Part shown: in pieces, positions 35,801 through 48,519 of the stretch
Numbering within the stretch: the stretch's first letter is position 1
Layout: each line of letters opens with the position of its first letter
Source of the DNA: Saksenaea vasiformis B4078
Lineage: Eukaryota > Mucoromycota > Mucoromycetes > Mucorales > Saksenaeaceae
NCBI GenBank assembly: GCA_000697055.1
Contig: JNDT01002127.1
Coordinates: forward strand, 1 to 64,000
Length of the DNA stretch: 64,000 bases
Reading direction: 5' to 3'
Translations under genes and position numbers: made by a program
The notes under the pieces: generated by a model
The model's input: only the letters and a program-made list of their open reading frames with translations
Database searches by the model: none
What the model was told of the DNA's origin: nothing

Positions 35801-37725
35801 GCCATATGTGTTAATATCCTTGTACCATCCAATCCAGTCCACCAAAAGCTTGTCAAAGGAAACTAACAGTGCAGCAGTTAAGAAGAAGAACAAGCGGCTA
35901 TAGGCAAGACGTTTATATATATATATATATACCTTGTTCACATTGTTCCATGACAATTTTTGTGTGAAGAAGTAACTCATATCCGCAAGACGTACAAGTT
36001 GCGGAAGCTAATCAAAAGGGATATATAAGGAAATAGTTCCATCTAACGGATTAGACGGCGATTTTTTTTTTTTACCTGTGACGAATAGCCAAAGGAATCA
36101 GGAAGCCAGAAAACCTTGCATCGTTTGCCGAACTGCTGCTCAAAGAACCGCTGTCTGCAGATGATCCATGTTAGTACAAATGGAAAAGAGCTTGTTTTTT
36201 TTCTCTGCTACTTTCCCTAAAATAAACTGACGACACAAGGATTCGCCACTAGGCATGTTTGTATCCATCTCAATCCAGGTCTATTCCAACGGTTGAGTTA
36301 AAGAAGAAAAAAAAAGTTGAAGCTTGCACTTACACCGCCTGTCGGCATAAACTGATTGTGTGCAATTTTTGCTCTTATGCGTTCCCATAAGGCAGGGTAT
36401 TTTTGCTTTACCCATTCATATTGTTGTGCCTGTGAACAAATAAATTTGTAATCCGTATAGCGGTCCATCAAGTCTAATTGTGAGGACCAACTACGTGCTG
36501 ACTTTCGGACGGTTTCTTCAAAAGGCCATAACCATGCCGTGTCTGACAATCAACAAAGAGAAAGTTCAGTATGACCTCCTGAGTTAGCACATACGAAACA
36601 AACCTATATGGCAGTGGCCTACAGCATGGATTTCATGTTGTGAATCGCCGTTTTTAGCACTCAGAAATTGGCCTGAAATCTGTAAGCATTCCACGATACT
36701 ATGATCATCCCCTGGTCGAAACGTATTGACAATTTCATTTGCTGTTCGTAACGCTTGTGCGGCACGTAGCGATTCCTGGGGCAAATCTTTGGCAATCCCA
36801 AGAATAATCTGGAAATCATACAGCAGATCCCAAGCTAATTTGTTTGGCACGGCCAAATCCTAGAACCATACTCTACTACTTTAGCAAAAAATAATAGCAA
36901 TAATAAAAATAATTTACCAGCTCGTTCAAATTAAAAAATCGATTTGGATCGGGAGGGCCAATGAGACCGCTTCCCGCTCCAAACATGCCATTGCATGCCA
37001 TTTCGATATAGAATTGAATAATTTCTCCTCCTTGGGCGCTGGGTGTCAGGATGTAGTCATGCCGAGCATCACTTCCAGCTAAATAAATCATTGGATCAGA
37101 AAAAAAAAGTTCGTTGATACCACACATGTGGACCAAAAAAAAATCTACCTCCGCCTGTCAAACCCTGTTGTGGTACACCGTCAGGAGACCATATCATTGC
37201 TTCATTGTCTGCGTTCCAAATAAAATGGACTTCTTCTCCAGCAAATTCGTTGGGGATTCTTAACTGAACATGAAACCAATGCGTTGACTAAAAAAAATAA
37301 AAAAAAATAGCCAGTCGTCAGTTTTTAAACTGTCTCCACTGTGTGCTCCAAATCTAAGGATTTTTACCCAAGAAGGGCCGAACCATTCACCCAAGCGAGT
37401 CGGCCTGAACTCCTGTTGCACAGCTTCGCTAAACGGTATCCTCTTTAGATCTGGCACGCTGTAGACGAGAAGCGAAATGAATTCCTCTAATAACAATGGC
37501 GAGATGAATGGATCGCGTCGCGTAGAATGACGTGGCCAAAAAGACAAAAAAAAATAGGTTACCAGAGTTCGTCCGGGCTTTGTAGAGTTGTGACAATAGA
37601 TTAATGTCATTGCCATTGGCGCCGCCACTTGTGAAATTGCTACATCGATCAATCGTGATGCTTCGAATAAGCTTTGGCGTCTCCAACCCTTGTCGGGCCT
37701 GCCGTTGACATCGGAATTGCTCCAT
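32837..37725 (-). CDS. AMS1: Alpha-mannosidase, GH38 (vacuolar/cytosolic Ams1 type)
   Basis: Removes alpha-linked mannose from free oligosaccharides; fungal Ams1 reaches the vacuole by the Cvt/autophagy route. Twenty-six exons (37725-37563, 37486-37368, 37287-37149, 37078-36918, 36859-36604, 36542-36334, 36280-36212, 36150-36076, 36007-35933, 35862-35750, 35677-35557, 35496-35401, 35351-35091, 35051-34922, 34863-34744, 34684-34510, 34448-34391, 34337-34322, 34252-34244, 34185-33980, 33927-33892, 33810-33607, 33540-33516, 33460-33358, 33308-33138, 33071-32837) give 1114 aa. Landmarks: [16 protein letters not shown] (zinc site), [17 protein letters not shown] (nucleophile region), [34 protein letters not shown]. 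Two introns (after 34510 and 33516) need GC donors (GCAAGT), and one exon is 9 nt. There is no signal peptide, as expected for Ams1. Confidence 0.92.
33864..33889. repeat. 26-nt poly-T in an AMS1 intron
   Basis: On the transcribed strand this is poly-A starting directly after the donor (ACG|GTAAAA...). Several other introns in this window also begin GTAAAAAAA. Confidence 0.8.
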
Positions 37726-38619
37726 CCTTTACGCGTACTGGAAAGGACAAGAAGAAAGGAAAAAGGAAAATGTTTTCGGTGAATAGATGCCTATCTGCGG
37801 GGTAAAAGTAATTGCCAAACAAGGAAAATAGCATTTTGACGCTTAAGGCATCGTTTTTCTTTTTTGGTTGTAGTTAAGGGCACACTGTTTACTAAATACC
37901 TTTTCTTTTTTTTCTTTTTTTCAAAACAAATGCCACTTCGATGAAAATTCCAAGTGGATGTTAAAGAAAGACTCGAATATACACCATGTAGCGGTGGCAG
38001 CTGGATCCCTCTCGCAGACGAAAAATTTATTCGAGCAGCATAAAAAAAAACATGCATTCATGAATGTCATCTTACTTGCTCTTAAGGGTGTGTGTGTATA
38101 GCCACATAGCTGTGGCGGACAACCCTGCGTCTGAGGTGCTGAGGACGGCGAGGAGAAGATTCTCACGACCTGGCCATTTTTGCAACGATTTGCGGTGGAC
38201 CTGAAGCGATATACAGTGTCTATGTAGTACGTAAATGTACGATAGCATAGCATTAGCAAGGTTCGTTTAGACTAAATGCTAAAAATGACTCTAGGCTGAC
38301 GCATGATTACATGAAAACACCAAACGGAGGAGGCTTAAATCTCAAGATCGCTAAAAGGAGTATGCAATGAACAAATAGTATGAACGAAACATATACCACA
38401 ACGCAAGATCCTCTGCATGCTTCTAAGTAACCGCCTCTTACTCTATTGGAACAATAGTACAAAATCTTTACAACAGACGCATAGATTGTTCGGTGTAAAC
38501 ATTGAACGTCAACTTGCATCGTGTGTGTGTATATACCGTAATCAAACAAACGATGCATACTAATTTTTTTCATGCATCGATAACTATCCTCAAACGACAA
38601 GCATGACCGTATGTGTGCA

Positions 38620-38675
<56 letters not shown>

Positions 38676-38980
38676 TAAAAGATTCTAGGTGGTCTTGTGT
38701 TGCCATAGCTCATGTCATATGGATATCCCTTATAAAGATAGATGATAGTTGTGAAGGCTTTTCTACAGGCCAAACACGCTATGGTTATTACATAGCGTTC
38801 CCCAGCTTTCTTAAAGAAAAAACATGCCATTCTGTTTTTTGTTTTGTTTTGCCCAGATGGTGAGATCCGATAAGTTTGGATTTATTTCAGCATAGAGCAA
38901 AAAAGAAAAACGAAAAATTAAAGATTCGTTCAACCAGATGTTCCTTTTTTGTTCAAGAACGCGCGCCTAACACGATTGTC
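37726..38980. other. Intergenic region with microsatellites
   Basis: AMS1 promoter side and the 3' flank of RPS26 copy 1. Includes GT-rich runs (38083-38097, 38520-38530) and the compound repeat at 38618-38670. No gene recognised. Confidence 0.45.
38618..38670 (+). repeat. Compound (CA)n(GA)n microsatellite
   Basis: About ten CA units (38618-38637) followed without a break by about seventeen AG units (to 38670). Confidence 0.9.
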
Positions 38981-39608
38981 TTAGGCGTTGGTCTATCAAA
39001 ACAGTCCATGTCAGTCCAAAAAGTTCCATTCATCTTATAATGTAGTCCATACCTTTTGGTAGCGGAATCTGGGTGGGGGAGCACGGTTTCTGCGGTTGAC
39101 AACGGAACGCACACGGACAACTCTAGCGTGGATGGCGCAAGAGACGCAGTAGTGGAGCTTCACGTACAACTTGGGAATGGTGTATTCTACTTGCATGTTT
39201 AGTTTCACTTTGCTATTACAAAATGTCGCCATTTTACCTTCATAGATAGAAGCCTCCTGAAGGTCACGGACGGCAGCGGCCTCGACCATGTTGCGAATGG
39301 TGAAACGCTTGATGGCCTTGTCCTTGGGGACACAGCGGGAGCAGTTCAAGCAACGAACAAACTTGTTGTGGCCACGTCCGTGCTTGTTACGTCCATTGTT
39401 TCTTCTCTTGCAAGTCTACAACAATTCAAAATGTGGGTAAGTCATTTTTTCTTTCTTTTTTTTTCAATTGGCGTTTCATTTTTTGCATTCACAATGAATG
39501 CTCATCTAAGACTATCCAAAAAAAAAAACCATCCGTTTTCTAACGACTCATCTAATGTATGGGGATGGATGGATTCCTTCTTATCTCTCTTCTGGTGATA
39601 TTTACCAT
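38981..39608 (-). CDS. RPS26: 40S ribosomal protein S26 (eS26), copy 1
   Basis: Small-subunit protein at the mRNA exit channel. Exons 39608-39606 (only the ATG), 39415-39238, 39186-39053 and 38992-38981 give 108 aa. The sequence has the N-terminal [16 protein letters not shown] block, the zinc-binding cysteines (CLNCSRC...HYCVSC), and [17 protein letters not shown]. The start codon stands alone before a 190-nt intron (ATG|GTAAAT), a layout shared with copy 2. The second intron (39237-39187, 51 nt) is a multiple of three and contains no stop. The last exon (TNA stop) is inferred from a good CTGAC branch site and TAG acceptor at 38993; without splicing the frame would end VWTTL. Confidence 0.93.
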
Positions 39609-39824
39609 GATTGATATTCCCGCTTTTTACGGCAGTTTGGAAGGAGGGAGCCATTGAGGGCAGGCCGGTCCGGTTTGTTAGAATGTCTGGGTCGAAATTG
39701 TAGCCAATAGAATTTTTGGAATCATGGGACAGAATGATTGCATTCCAAATCCAGCACAATTGCCCCAGACACACACACAAAAAGGTTCATGTACATTTTG
39801 CAAACATAGTTATCTTTTTTTTTG

Positions 39825-40769
39825 TTACTTGGATCCATCCATATCCTTTTTGTACTGTTTCAATTCTTCTACCTCCCCTTCTAATGCAGCACATGCAATT
39901 TCAACTTGTAAATTCTGACTGATAAGATCTGACCATTTGTTTTCCAATGACCGAAGAGAACCGGCAGCTTGCGTCTTTTTTTTTTTTTTTAAAAAAATAG
40001 CACAAATTAGAAAAAAAAAGTGAGGTTCATGTTTCTCATGTTCTTCCTCTTTACCTGATCCGCCTTGCGCTGTCGGTTGATTTCACGACTTTTAGCACGT
40101 AGTTCCTCTGTTGCCTTTTGGATTTGCTTGAGATAACTTTCCAATTGATAGTTATGCACTCGCCAGGCATTGGCACCATATTTCTGGAGAAGTTCCAGAT
40201 TGAACATACTGACATAAAAGAAAAATTAGAAATCAACATAGGACGATTAGCTGTATTTACCTGCTTGCTTGTGATTCGAGTTGGGATTTTGTATTGTCAA
40301 CAGCTGCCTTCCAAGCTTCTACACTGGTTTCGTCGGCGGGGCCTTTCAGTTCGTAACGTGTTGTATCAAGGGCAGACAAGGGTTCTTTCTTTTGCACACG
40401 AGCCCATTCCTGTGCCAATACTTCATTCTGTTGGAATAGATCAACATTGGCTGGAAGAGTGGATCGATCCTTTCGTCGCATGCGTCGCATTTCTTGCTCA
40501 ATCAATCGATCGACTGCCGCCTTTGTATCTATTATACAAGTCCATGTTGTGATTAGCTAGGGTAAAAGCGTTGCATGATGTCACCGTTTTTACCTTCGTC
40601 CTCAACCTCACGATCGACGTCTGCAGATAATAATAATAATAATAAACAGATGGATGAGTACAAACTTACAAAGCAAGTTCGAAACGAAAGACATACAAGG
40701 AAGTGCATCAACATCAACGTCGGTATACGATGGTGGTGCCGTCGTAGATACAAGTGCCTGATCTGTCAT
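39825..40769 (-). CDS. BCAS2: Pre-mRNA splicing factor BCAS2/SPF27
   Basis: Core subunit of the Prp19/NineTeen complex, which stabilises the active spliceosome; nuclear. Exons 40769-40697, 40620-40594, 40528-40261, 40208-40055 and 39974-39825 encode 223 aa, matching the roughly 225 aa of the family. Blocks seen: SYTDVDVDALPYVDRE (start of the family), AAVDRLIEQEMRRMRR, LQKYGANAWRVHNYQLESYLK, and a C-terminal coiled coil containing LRSLENKW and EIACAALEGEVEELK. The last intron ends in a long poly-A before AAAAAG|ACG, an unusual acceptor context. It is followed head-to-tail by the HMG-box gene. Confidence 0.92.
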
Positions 40770-41005
40770 GGTTGCTGTGCAGGTAAAGCAAAGAGAGTCT
40801 CGAAGGACGCTGCGTTGAAACTGAGTGAGCCGAGTCACAAAGCAAGAATTGAAATTCAGACAAAATCCATTCCCACTGATTCTTCCATTTGCATTGACAA
40901 GGGAACACTCGGAACCATGCAGTGCAGGCTTGATGTTTACAACGGAGGGGGTTATCTTGTTTATATGATAAATAATAATAATAATTGTTACAAGGGGTAC
41001 AAAAT

Positions 41006-44000
41006 CTATATGTTTACACTACAAATTGTTTTGTTACTTTCCCTTTCCAGGGTACTGCTAGCCATGGATGAACTGTAGGCCTGGAGTTCACGTTTGTACC
41101 GTGCTTTATCTTCTTCTGCTTTGTTCAACCAGGGTGCACGAGCTTCTGCTACCATTTCATTCCATCGGTGGGCAATAAGCTTGCTCACTTCTCCCATACT
41201 CAAGCTGGGATTCTGCGAAGCAATTGTGGAGCGCACCGAGTTTGAAAAGAACAAGAACCCGGACATCGGATGCTTCGGCGCTGTTGGGTTCTTGAGTCGC
41301 TTTTTCTTTCGTCCGCGGGGATCTCGAACTTTAGGTGTCTGATCTTTCTGGCATTCCGGAGATTCAGGATCCTCGTCTTGATGTTTTCTCTTTTTTGATA
41401 CACGCGACTTATGGCCTGCAGCCTCTAATTCAGCTTTCGATCGACGACTATAAACAAAATTGGGATGATCATCAAGATTCTTTTGTTTTAATCCCGCTGC
41501 TTCTTCTTGATAAGGCGCCCGTTCCTCCTACAGAAGTTATATATATATAAAGGAAGGGTTATTCCTACTTGTATAAATGAGAAAAAAAATTTCTTTACCT
41601 CAGATAGGCTCTTCCACCGCTCACTAATCGTTTTGCTAATTTCGGCGACACCCATGTTTGGATTCTGATCAAGCAGCTTATGACGCATATCTCGATTAAA
41701 AAGAAGAAATGCATTTGGGGGACGTTTGAGCCGTTTTGGCTTCTCCAGATGCTTTCCTGGATAAGATGAATCGGCAGGTTTTCGATGGGTATCATCGATC
41801 ACTGGTGTCGGCTCGTCTGTCGTCAGGTGGTTCGGAATACTGGGCAAAAGGCGTCCTTCAGAAGCGACATGTGACGATCTATCGCATGCAAAGGATTGTG
41901 CATCCGGCTCGATGGCGGCTAAAGAAGAGATACTTTCGGACGGTGATTTTTCAAAGGACGGAATGGAAAGAGTAGGTGGTGCTTTTGATACTTGATCCAG
42001 TGTGGATAAATTCCAGCCCATGATCGGGGTCATTGTCGCTGACGGAGTACCACTGCTCATGCCATGATTTGATTCAAGATCAATATCATGGATCCGTGAC
42101 AAATGTTCATCTTCTTCAAGCGGAGCATTCATAGAGAACATCTGCCTAGCGCCAAATGGCGGAGGCAAATAATTCAATGAGATCTCGCCATGGTCTTCGC
42201 GATCAGGCTCATCAAGCGATTGCTGCAACGATGGTAATATACCATCATAGGTACCGTAAGATTCATTGACTTGATGCAGCGTCGAAGAATCATTGCATGT
42301 ATCCATTTCCATAGGTCTGCTATGCTCGGAAATAGATCGCTGTTGACGGTACTAAAATAATAATCTTAGTTTTCCACTCTTTACCCCATTTGGTTCAGTA
42401 GTAGGTTACCGTCATCTGTGGTAGCGGTTTCCATTCTTTCGTCAGTAACCTCTTCAGCTCTGACCTGTGCAAGTTCAGGTCGTCATCTTTTTTCGGTTGA
42501 TTCCATCGTTCAGAATAAAGAGGGCTGGAGTTATTGTTATTATTTTCGGCTGTCTGCCTCTGGTCGTTGCTCTGACGCATATCATGATATCCGTCACTTG
42601 GTTTATCGATCGAATTCGGAGGGTATGAGAACATAGGTTCACTTGTAGTGATAATAAAGGACTGTTGAAAAGGAGCGTCTGATATATCGGTGAATGGTGC
42701 TTCGGAGCGTTTGAATTGTACCAGGGCGGGAGAGGATGGTAAGGAGGAGGAGGATGTTGTTGTTGTGGGCTGTATATAGTAACCAAAATCTTTTCTGCTA
42801 TAGGACACTTGTAAAGGCATAGTTGGCATAGATTCGGTTGCTCTATTCAGCTCATCGCTGGGTTTTGTTTGATGATGGTGATCTGTTATATCTTTGTCTC
42901 GCATATAGGACTTGTGCGTAGGTTGCTGCTGCTGCTGTTGTTGTTGTTCTTCCCATTGAGATATAGGGTTGGGAAGATCGCCAAAGCAAAGCATTCGTTC
43001 AAGACTAGGATAAGGGTAATCTTTGCTGGCCACTGCAGCTCGTACATCGTTTTTGCACGTATCTATGCTGGATGCATCCGGAAGCAAGTGCCGATCAGCT
43101 AAATTCATCTGTAAGAAAAAAGGCAATATGTATCGTTCATTAGCTATAGCTCACCATGAACATCACTTTCGCTATGACATGTTCTTCGCGTCAGGATGCT
43201 ACTGTGAAGTACACTGTGTGTGGTTGATTCGGGTGAATAAGCATAACTAGCCATCAGGCCAAAAGGATACCGTTGACTACCTGTGGGAATGGTTACTATA
43301 CTTTTCGTTCTTTTTTTTTTCTTTCCAACAATTACCGTGGAACCGGGATACAAGTGGACTGCTAGAAGATACAGCGGGTGATGGTGCATGTTGTGTTCCA
43401 GAGACTTGATTCGTCACAACGCATGGTTGTATGGAGGTCATGTTGTCTGGAAAGGTATTATTCTCATTGATGCTTGAAAATGATTTTGTTGTTCGATCTT
43501 CTGAAATAGCATCCATCCAGACCTGCATGTTTTCACATCATTGATCAGTATGAAAAAAAAAGATACAGTTATGACAAATCGAATTACCTGTTTGTGGTGT
43601 TGCAGTAGGGCTCTTGTTACTGGTTTACGAGTTAGATCCACGCATTTGTCGTGCAACAGGTTCGAGTGATTGAAAATTCCCTCAGGTTGTTGGGTGAGGT
43701 TCAGCTCCACGTGGCGCTGGCTTTGTGGGACCTCCTTGTCAGACCGTGTATTTCTCTCCGGTGTTTCCAGATCCTGTGAAACAGAGAAAACATGGGATGC
43801 TTGGCCGCTTTCCATAACGGGAGCGATTGTTTCTTGCGGGGTATACAATGATATATCACCATATGGAGCGTCCGATTGGCTGCGAGAGGAAAACACAGGA
43901 AGACTTCCGTTGATAAAGGCATCGCTGGTGAGGGTCGGTAATATATACGAATGTGAAAGATGCGATGTTAATGCTGTTGCATTTGGTATGGATGAAGAAT

Positions 44001-44694
44001 CCATTGCTTTTTGGTATCCAGTCGGTAATGACCGTTTTGTGTTATTGTTGTTATTGTTGTTGTTGCTGTTGCTCTGACAGGCTACCATCCCACCAGATAA
44101 TGTTTCAAGGGGTGAAGTATAGACAATGGGTTGATGGATGGTAGGACTAACAGTGGTAGTAGAAGTAGTAGTAGCGAACGGGTTGCGCTGTTTGTTTGAG
44201 TAATGCACGAGGGCTTTACTCTCATCCTGCGTGGACATCCATGCATGATTGTTTTGTGTAGGGGTAGTAGTAGTGAGTTGTGGTTGAGATCGTCCAGGAT
44301 TCTGATAGAATCGCTGATCGTGCACGGAGAGCCCTGTTTGTGATGATGGTGGGCTAAGAAATTGGGGTGATTCAAAGGCCACAGCCTGATTATAATAGGT
44401 ACGGCTTTTTAACTGAGACGAATCCAAAGAGCGTCTGAAAAAAGAGTTTCCAAGGCTGGATTTCTTCGGCTCCTGGGTGCCGAGAAAGCTCTGGTTCTCG
44501 ATATGTTCAGCATGGTGGTGAGTGGGGTGAGGACTCTTATGAAATGGTGTCTGTTCGGTGTGAAAACTGTACAAATCAGTATCGAGGTTCTGGGGCATAG
44601 ACGAAGGAAACACTCCTTTCGTTGCGTAGTTGTGGTGTTGTGTGCGATTCTTATATATAAATCCGAATGCTGGATAATTTTCACTGTACGACAT
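41006..44694 (-). CDS. Large transcription factor with two HMG boxes
   Basis: Six exons (44694-43588, 43522-43336, 43280-43155, 43098-42410, 42351-41599, 41527-41006) join in phase to 1127 aa. The first 900 residues are low-complexity (Ser, Thr, Asn, Gln, His) with homopolymer runs of Asn and Gln and look like an intrinsically disordered regulatory region. HMG box 1 (about 912-980: KRPPNAFLLFNRDMRHKL...ISERWKSLSEEERAPY...HPNFVYSRRSK) is of the sequence-specific SOX/MATA type. An AT-hook-like PRGRKKKR follows. HMG box 2 (about 1039-1107: KHPMSGFLFFSNSVRSTI...HRWNEMVAEARAPW) is closer to the non-specific HMGB type. Such pairing suggests sequence recognition plus bending. Specific targets are unknown; a role in mating or stress response would be guesswork. 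Confidence 0.85.
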
Positions 44695-45753
44695 ACTGAG
44701 TCATAGTTAATTAGCCCATAAGTCATGCAAAAAAAAGATGGGTTTCCATTCACCATACAATTGTAGTTTAAGCTTCAAGGAATAACTGAACTGACTGACA
44801 GGAATACAATAGGTAAAAAACCAATGAGAAATGAGGTATAATGGGACGGCAATGATCTCGAAGGAGAATGATGGAAGGTGTGATGTATGACCAAAAGAGA
44901 AAGAAAGCCAAAAAAGAGAGAGAGAGAAAGAGCGCACGCAAAGGAAAAGGATGAGGAGGGTCCTATTGACCAACCACCAAATCCTATAGGTGTGTAGGTG
45001 TGTAGAGTAGATATCTTCTTTCTCGTCAACAAAACAATAAACAATGTGGTCCCCAAAGTTGAGCCGCTTTTGATTCCATGACGTTGAACACCGCTTCGGA
45101 GATCTAAACCTTCTCCACATACATATATAAAGCCCAACACGAAATAGGAACTACGCCGATCGAAAGGATTTTCTTCTGCTGTTCACTGTGTTTCATCCTC
45201 AAGAATCAAAACTGCTATATAAAGTATATCATCGTGTGCCAAAAGCATTATTCCTATCTTAGATTGCTATGCTACCTTTTTGATTTGGGATAAAGGCAAT
45301 TACGAATGATCGACCCTATCCGAGAAGAGCTTTAAATTGGTTGTAAAATAAATCATCTTCATTGGTTGAGGACATAGTACGATTAATAGTCTACCTATCG
45401 TCATTGTCCCACCTTTCTATATGCAGCATACGCTGTTCTTCTTCTTTTGTCATACGGCGAGTGGTTGTAGATGAACTCAGCGTTTCACAGGTTTTACTTT
45501 TGCCAATATCCGGTGCTGAGCAAATCTATTTACGTAAGTATTGTCCAGACAAGGTTGTTATCCGTTGCGTAACATGAATTATGTTTGTTTGCGTTATACA
45601 CCAAACAAGAGAAAAGAAAAGGAATGATATTTAGCAAGAAAGGAAAACCCGTTGATTAGACGTTCCACTTTGAAGTGACGATACTTTTAATAGTAAGGAA
45701 GAAAAAAAAAGAGAAGAAAAATAAAGATTGATCAAGCTAGAAACTAAAGGCTA
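44695..45753. other. Intergenic region upstream of the HMG-box gene
   Basis: Long promoter region for the HMG-box factor and 3' flank of the septin. Purine-rich tracts (44900-44945). No gene seen. Confidence 0.4.
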
Positions 45754-47388
45754 TTACTTTCTAATTGTTCTTGGCGAATCACGCTGATTATAGTAATAGT
45801 TGTCCATTTCTGTTTGTAGCTCCTTGACTCTCTCACTCTGTTGTTCCAATTCTTTGTGAAGACGATCTCTTTCACCCAATAACTAAAATAGATGAATATG
45901 AGCATCAAATTGAACTGTAGAAAGATCATGTTTTTTTTTTCTTTTTCTTTTTTTTTTACCTGTTGTTCCCATGCACGGAATCGCGCTTCTTCAGCCTTGA
46001 CTTGTTCGGTGAATCGCTTACGCAAAGCTTCTTCTTCCTCCTTGAACTTGGCATTTTCTGCAGGTTGGGATCTAGATCACCGAAGAAAAGATGAGGGAGA
46101 CACATTCGATAAGCAGGAGGTAAAAAAAAAAAAGCAAAAAGAATTTACCGTGGGTCACCAAACTTCCTTGTCTCCATCTGTTGTTGACGATAATTCTCAT
46201 AGTGAATTTCTTCAGTTGTTGTGATCAAATCCAGCATATGAGTACGAATCAACAAGCTTCTCAATTTTCTGAAATCACAGTGTTCGTCGTTTTCCACCTC
46301 TGCAACACCCCAAGAGTACTCACGACCCTTGACCTTGCGACCATCTGAGGTCACCACATCCTGCGTTGAGCCAATCACAGCGAAAGGCAAAGCCGCCATG
46401 ATATTCACATTGCGCTTGGTGGTGGTTTCGTCGTCACTTTCGATCGGGCAAGAATAGACTTGAATACTTTGGGCTGCAATCACTTCCCGAATCTAATGTA
46501 GATTCAATGTCAGCAACAGGAGTAAACATAAGGGGTGAAAAAAAAGATGGCCCTAGGGAGAATCCCTTACATTTTGCTTGAATTTTGCCAAGTTCGAAGG
46601 TGTCAAGGTGTCTGCCTTGGCAATCACTGGGATCAGATTAACGCGCGAACCGAGACGTTTCATCATTTCGATATCCAAAGGTGACAAACTAAGAAAAACA
46701 TGTTATGTGTGAGGAATGGATAACTTTTTCTTTTTTCTTTTTGCACAGCAAACTTACGTATGACCCGTGGGCTTGATGAAATAGAGGCACGCATGAACCC
46801 GCATGTCTACCACACCCTTACGGCAAGGTTGTTGCTCCTGTCGCATGTACTTTTCGTGTTGATCATCAATGAATTCGACAATAGGAATCCAACTATGGCG
46901 GTTGTTGACATAGTCACCAAAGCCAGGTGTATCGATAATGGTCAGTTTGACTTTGAACATCTTTTCTTCGAGTTCTATATAACCATTGAGTCATGTGTTC
47001 TTTTAATACAATCCGGTATATTTCTTTACCAGCTCTAGTAATTTGAATCTGTACAGTTTTGTTTGGTGGTCTAAGACGACGCTTGCTCAAATTCTTGGGC
47101 TCTTTAATCGTCGAAGTGAACAATGTGTTCACAAAGGTTGTCTTGCCAACACCAGATTCACCTGAAACGACGCCCCCACACAAAATAGAGGATAAGAAAA
47201 CCAGCTCTTCGTTGATCATCGTTAAATAAACAAGACTTACCGCATACCATCAAGGTGAAATTAGCTCCGTTCTTGGCAACAATCTTGTGCCGCTGGTTGG
47301 GCAGATTGGCGATACCTGTCCCACTGGACGCGATAGGCGCTGGTGGAGGAGGAGGAGCAACTTCAGTAGGCGAGGCAACAGTCATCAT
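45754..47388 (-). CDS. CDC12: Septin, Cdc12/AspC type
   Basis: GTP-binding filament protein of septin rings at septa, hyphal tips and branch points. Exons 47388-47241, 47161-47030, 46974-46758, 46688-46571, 46492-46149, 46071-45960 and 45882-45754 encode 399 aa. A Pro-rich leader precedes [20 protein letters not shown], the polybasic/alpha0 block that marks Cdc12-like septins. GTPase motifs: GESGVGKTT (G1), [11 protein letters not shown] (G3), AKADTL (G4). The septin-unique element is around [17 protein letters not shown]-terminal coiled coil ([20 protein letters not shown]...[10 protein letters not shown]) supports heteromeric assembly. Assignment to Cdc12 rather than Cdc11/Cdc3 rests on the leader block and coiled coil and is moderately certain. 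Confidence 0.93.
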
Positions 47389-47573
47389 AAGGATTAGACA
47401 AAAGAGAAATAAAGAAGGGAAGAAAAGGAAAAAAAAAAAAGAAGAAGAAGAAGAGAAAGAAAAGTGTAAGACTACAGTTGGCTCGATTATACGTTTACTC
47501 CTGCACATCAAAAAAAAAATTCAGATCAGGGCTTACTTTTCCCTGTCACTCAGTCACCATAGATACGCACACA

Positions 47574-47575
<2 letters not shown>

Positions 47576-47626
<51 letters not shown>
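47576..47626 (+). repeat. (CA)n microsatellite
   Basis: About 25 CA units just upstream of the septin gene, flanked by further imperfect CA/TA sequence to about 47660. Confidence 0.92.
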
Positions 47627-47631
<5 letters not shown>

Positions 47632-48519
47632 ACACACGTATTATACACACACAGATACACAGAGAAAGAGAAAAATAATACATATAACATTCATCAATTT
47701 ACACATCCACCATCGATGTGCATAAAGATTCATCCACTTTGATACCTAAACCTATACACACGTTTTGTTCGTCTATACATTCACTCTTCCTTCCCCTAGT
47801 CTTCTCTTTTTTCCCCGCCATAGATAGTGGAGACAACCTTGCCCTTTCCCTGCACTATTCTATCGGGTGCATGTGCTTTTGCATACGCTTGACCCTATCC
47901 CATGTGTTTCCCCTTTCTTGCCCCTATTTTACCCCGACAGGTACGAGAATTAGATCTCTCATGACTCCGCTGCAATAAACAATCCACTACCATATTCTCA
48001 AAGCTGGGAGACAGATGCTGCTAAAGTCTCCACTTTATCCAGTAAAAGACTCGGGCTTGAGCGCCACTTCAATTCCCATTCCTTATACACACCCCTATTC
48101 TCATGACGCTAAATCAGTTATCCTCACATACGCGCTATCCGCTAGCGTGTATGTGAACAGCAAATGACTCGATCATTACTGCGAGTCAATGACTCTTTTC
48201 AGCCAGGGATCAGTGATTAGTATCCCATGAAATGCTATTGCGATGAAACCATGTCATTGTACTGTCAACATGAGCGACATTGACGTCATTTGGAATACAA
48301 TGCAGGATGCCATGAAGGATAGATAGTGTTTTCAAATAGAAGGTTGTCTTGCTGTACGATAGACACGAGTATTGACCGTTGGCAGACGCTGAGCATGACC
48401 AATGTGGTATATTATTCATAACTTTGTGTGTTTGGCTGTCATCCTTCTATCTTCACTCTACGGCAAGCCTTTTTTTCTGTATCTTTTACAAGTGGATGCT
48501 ACTGTTTAAAATCAAGCTG

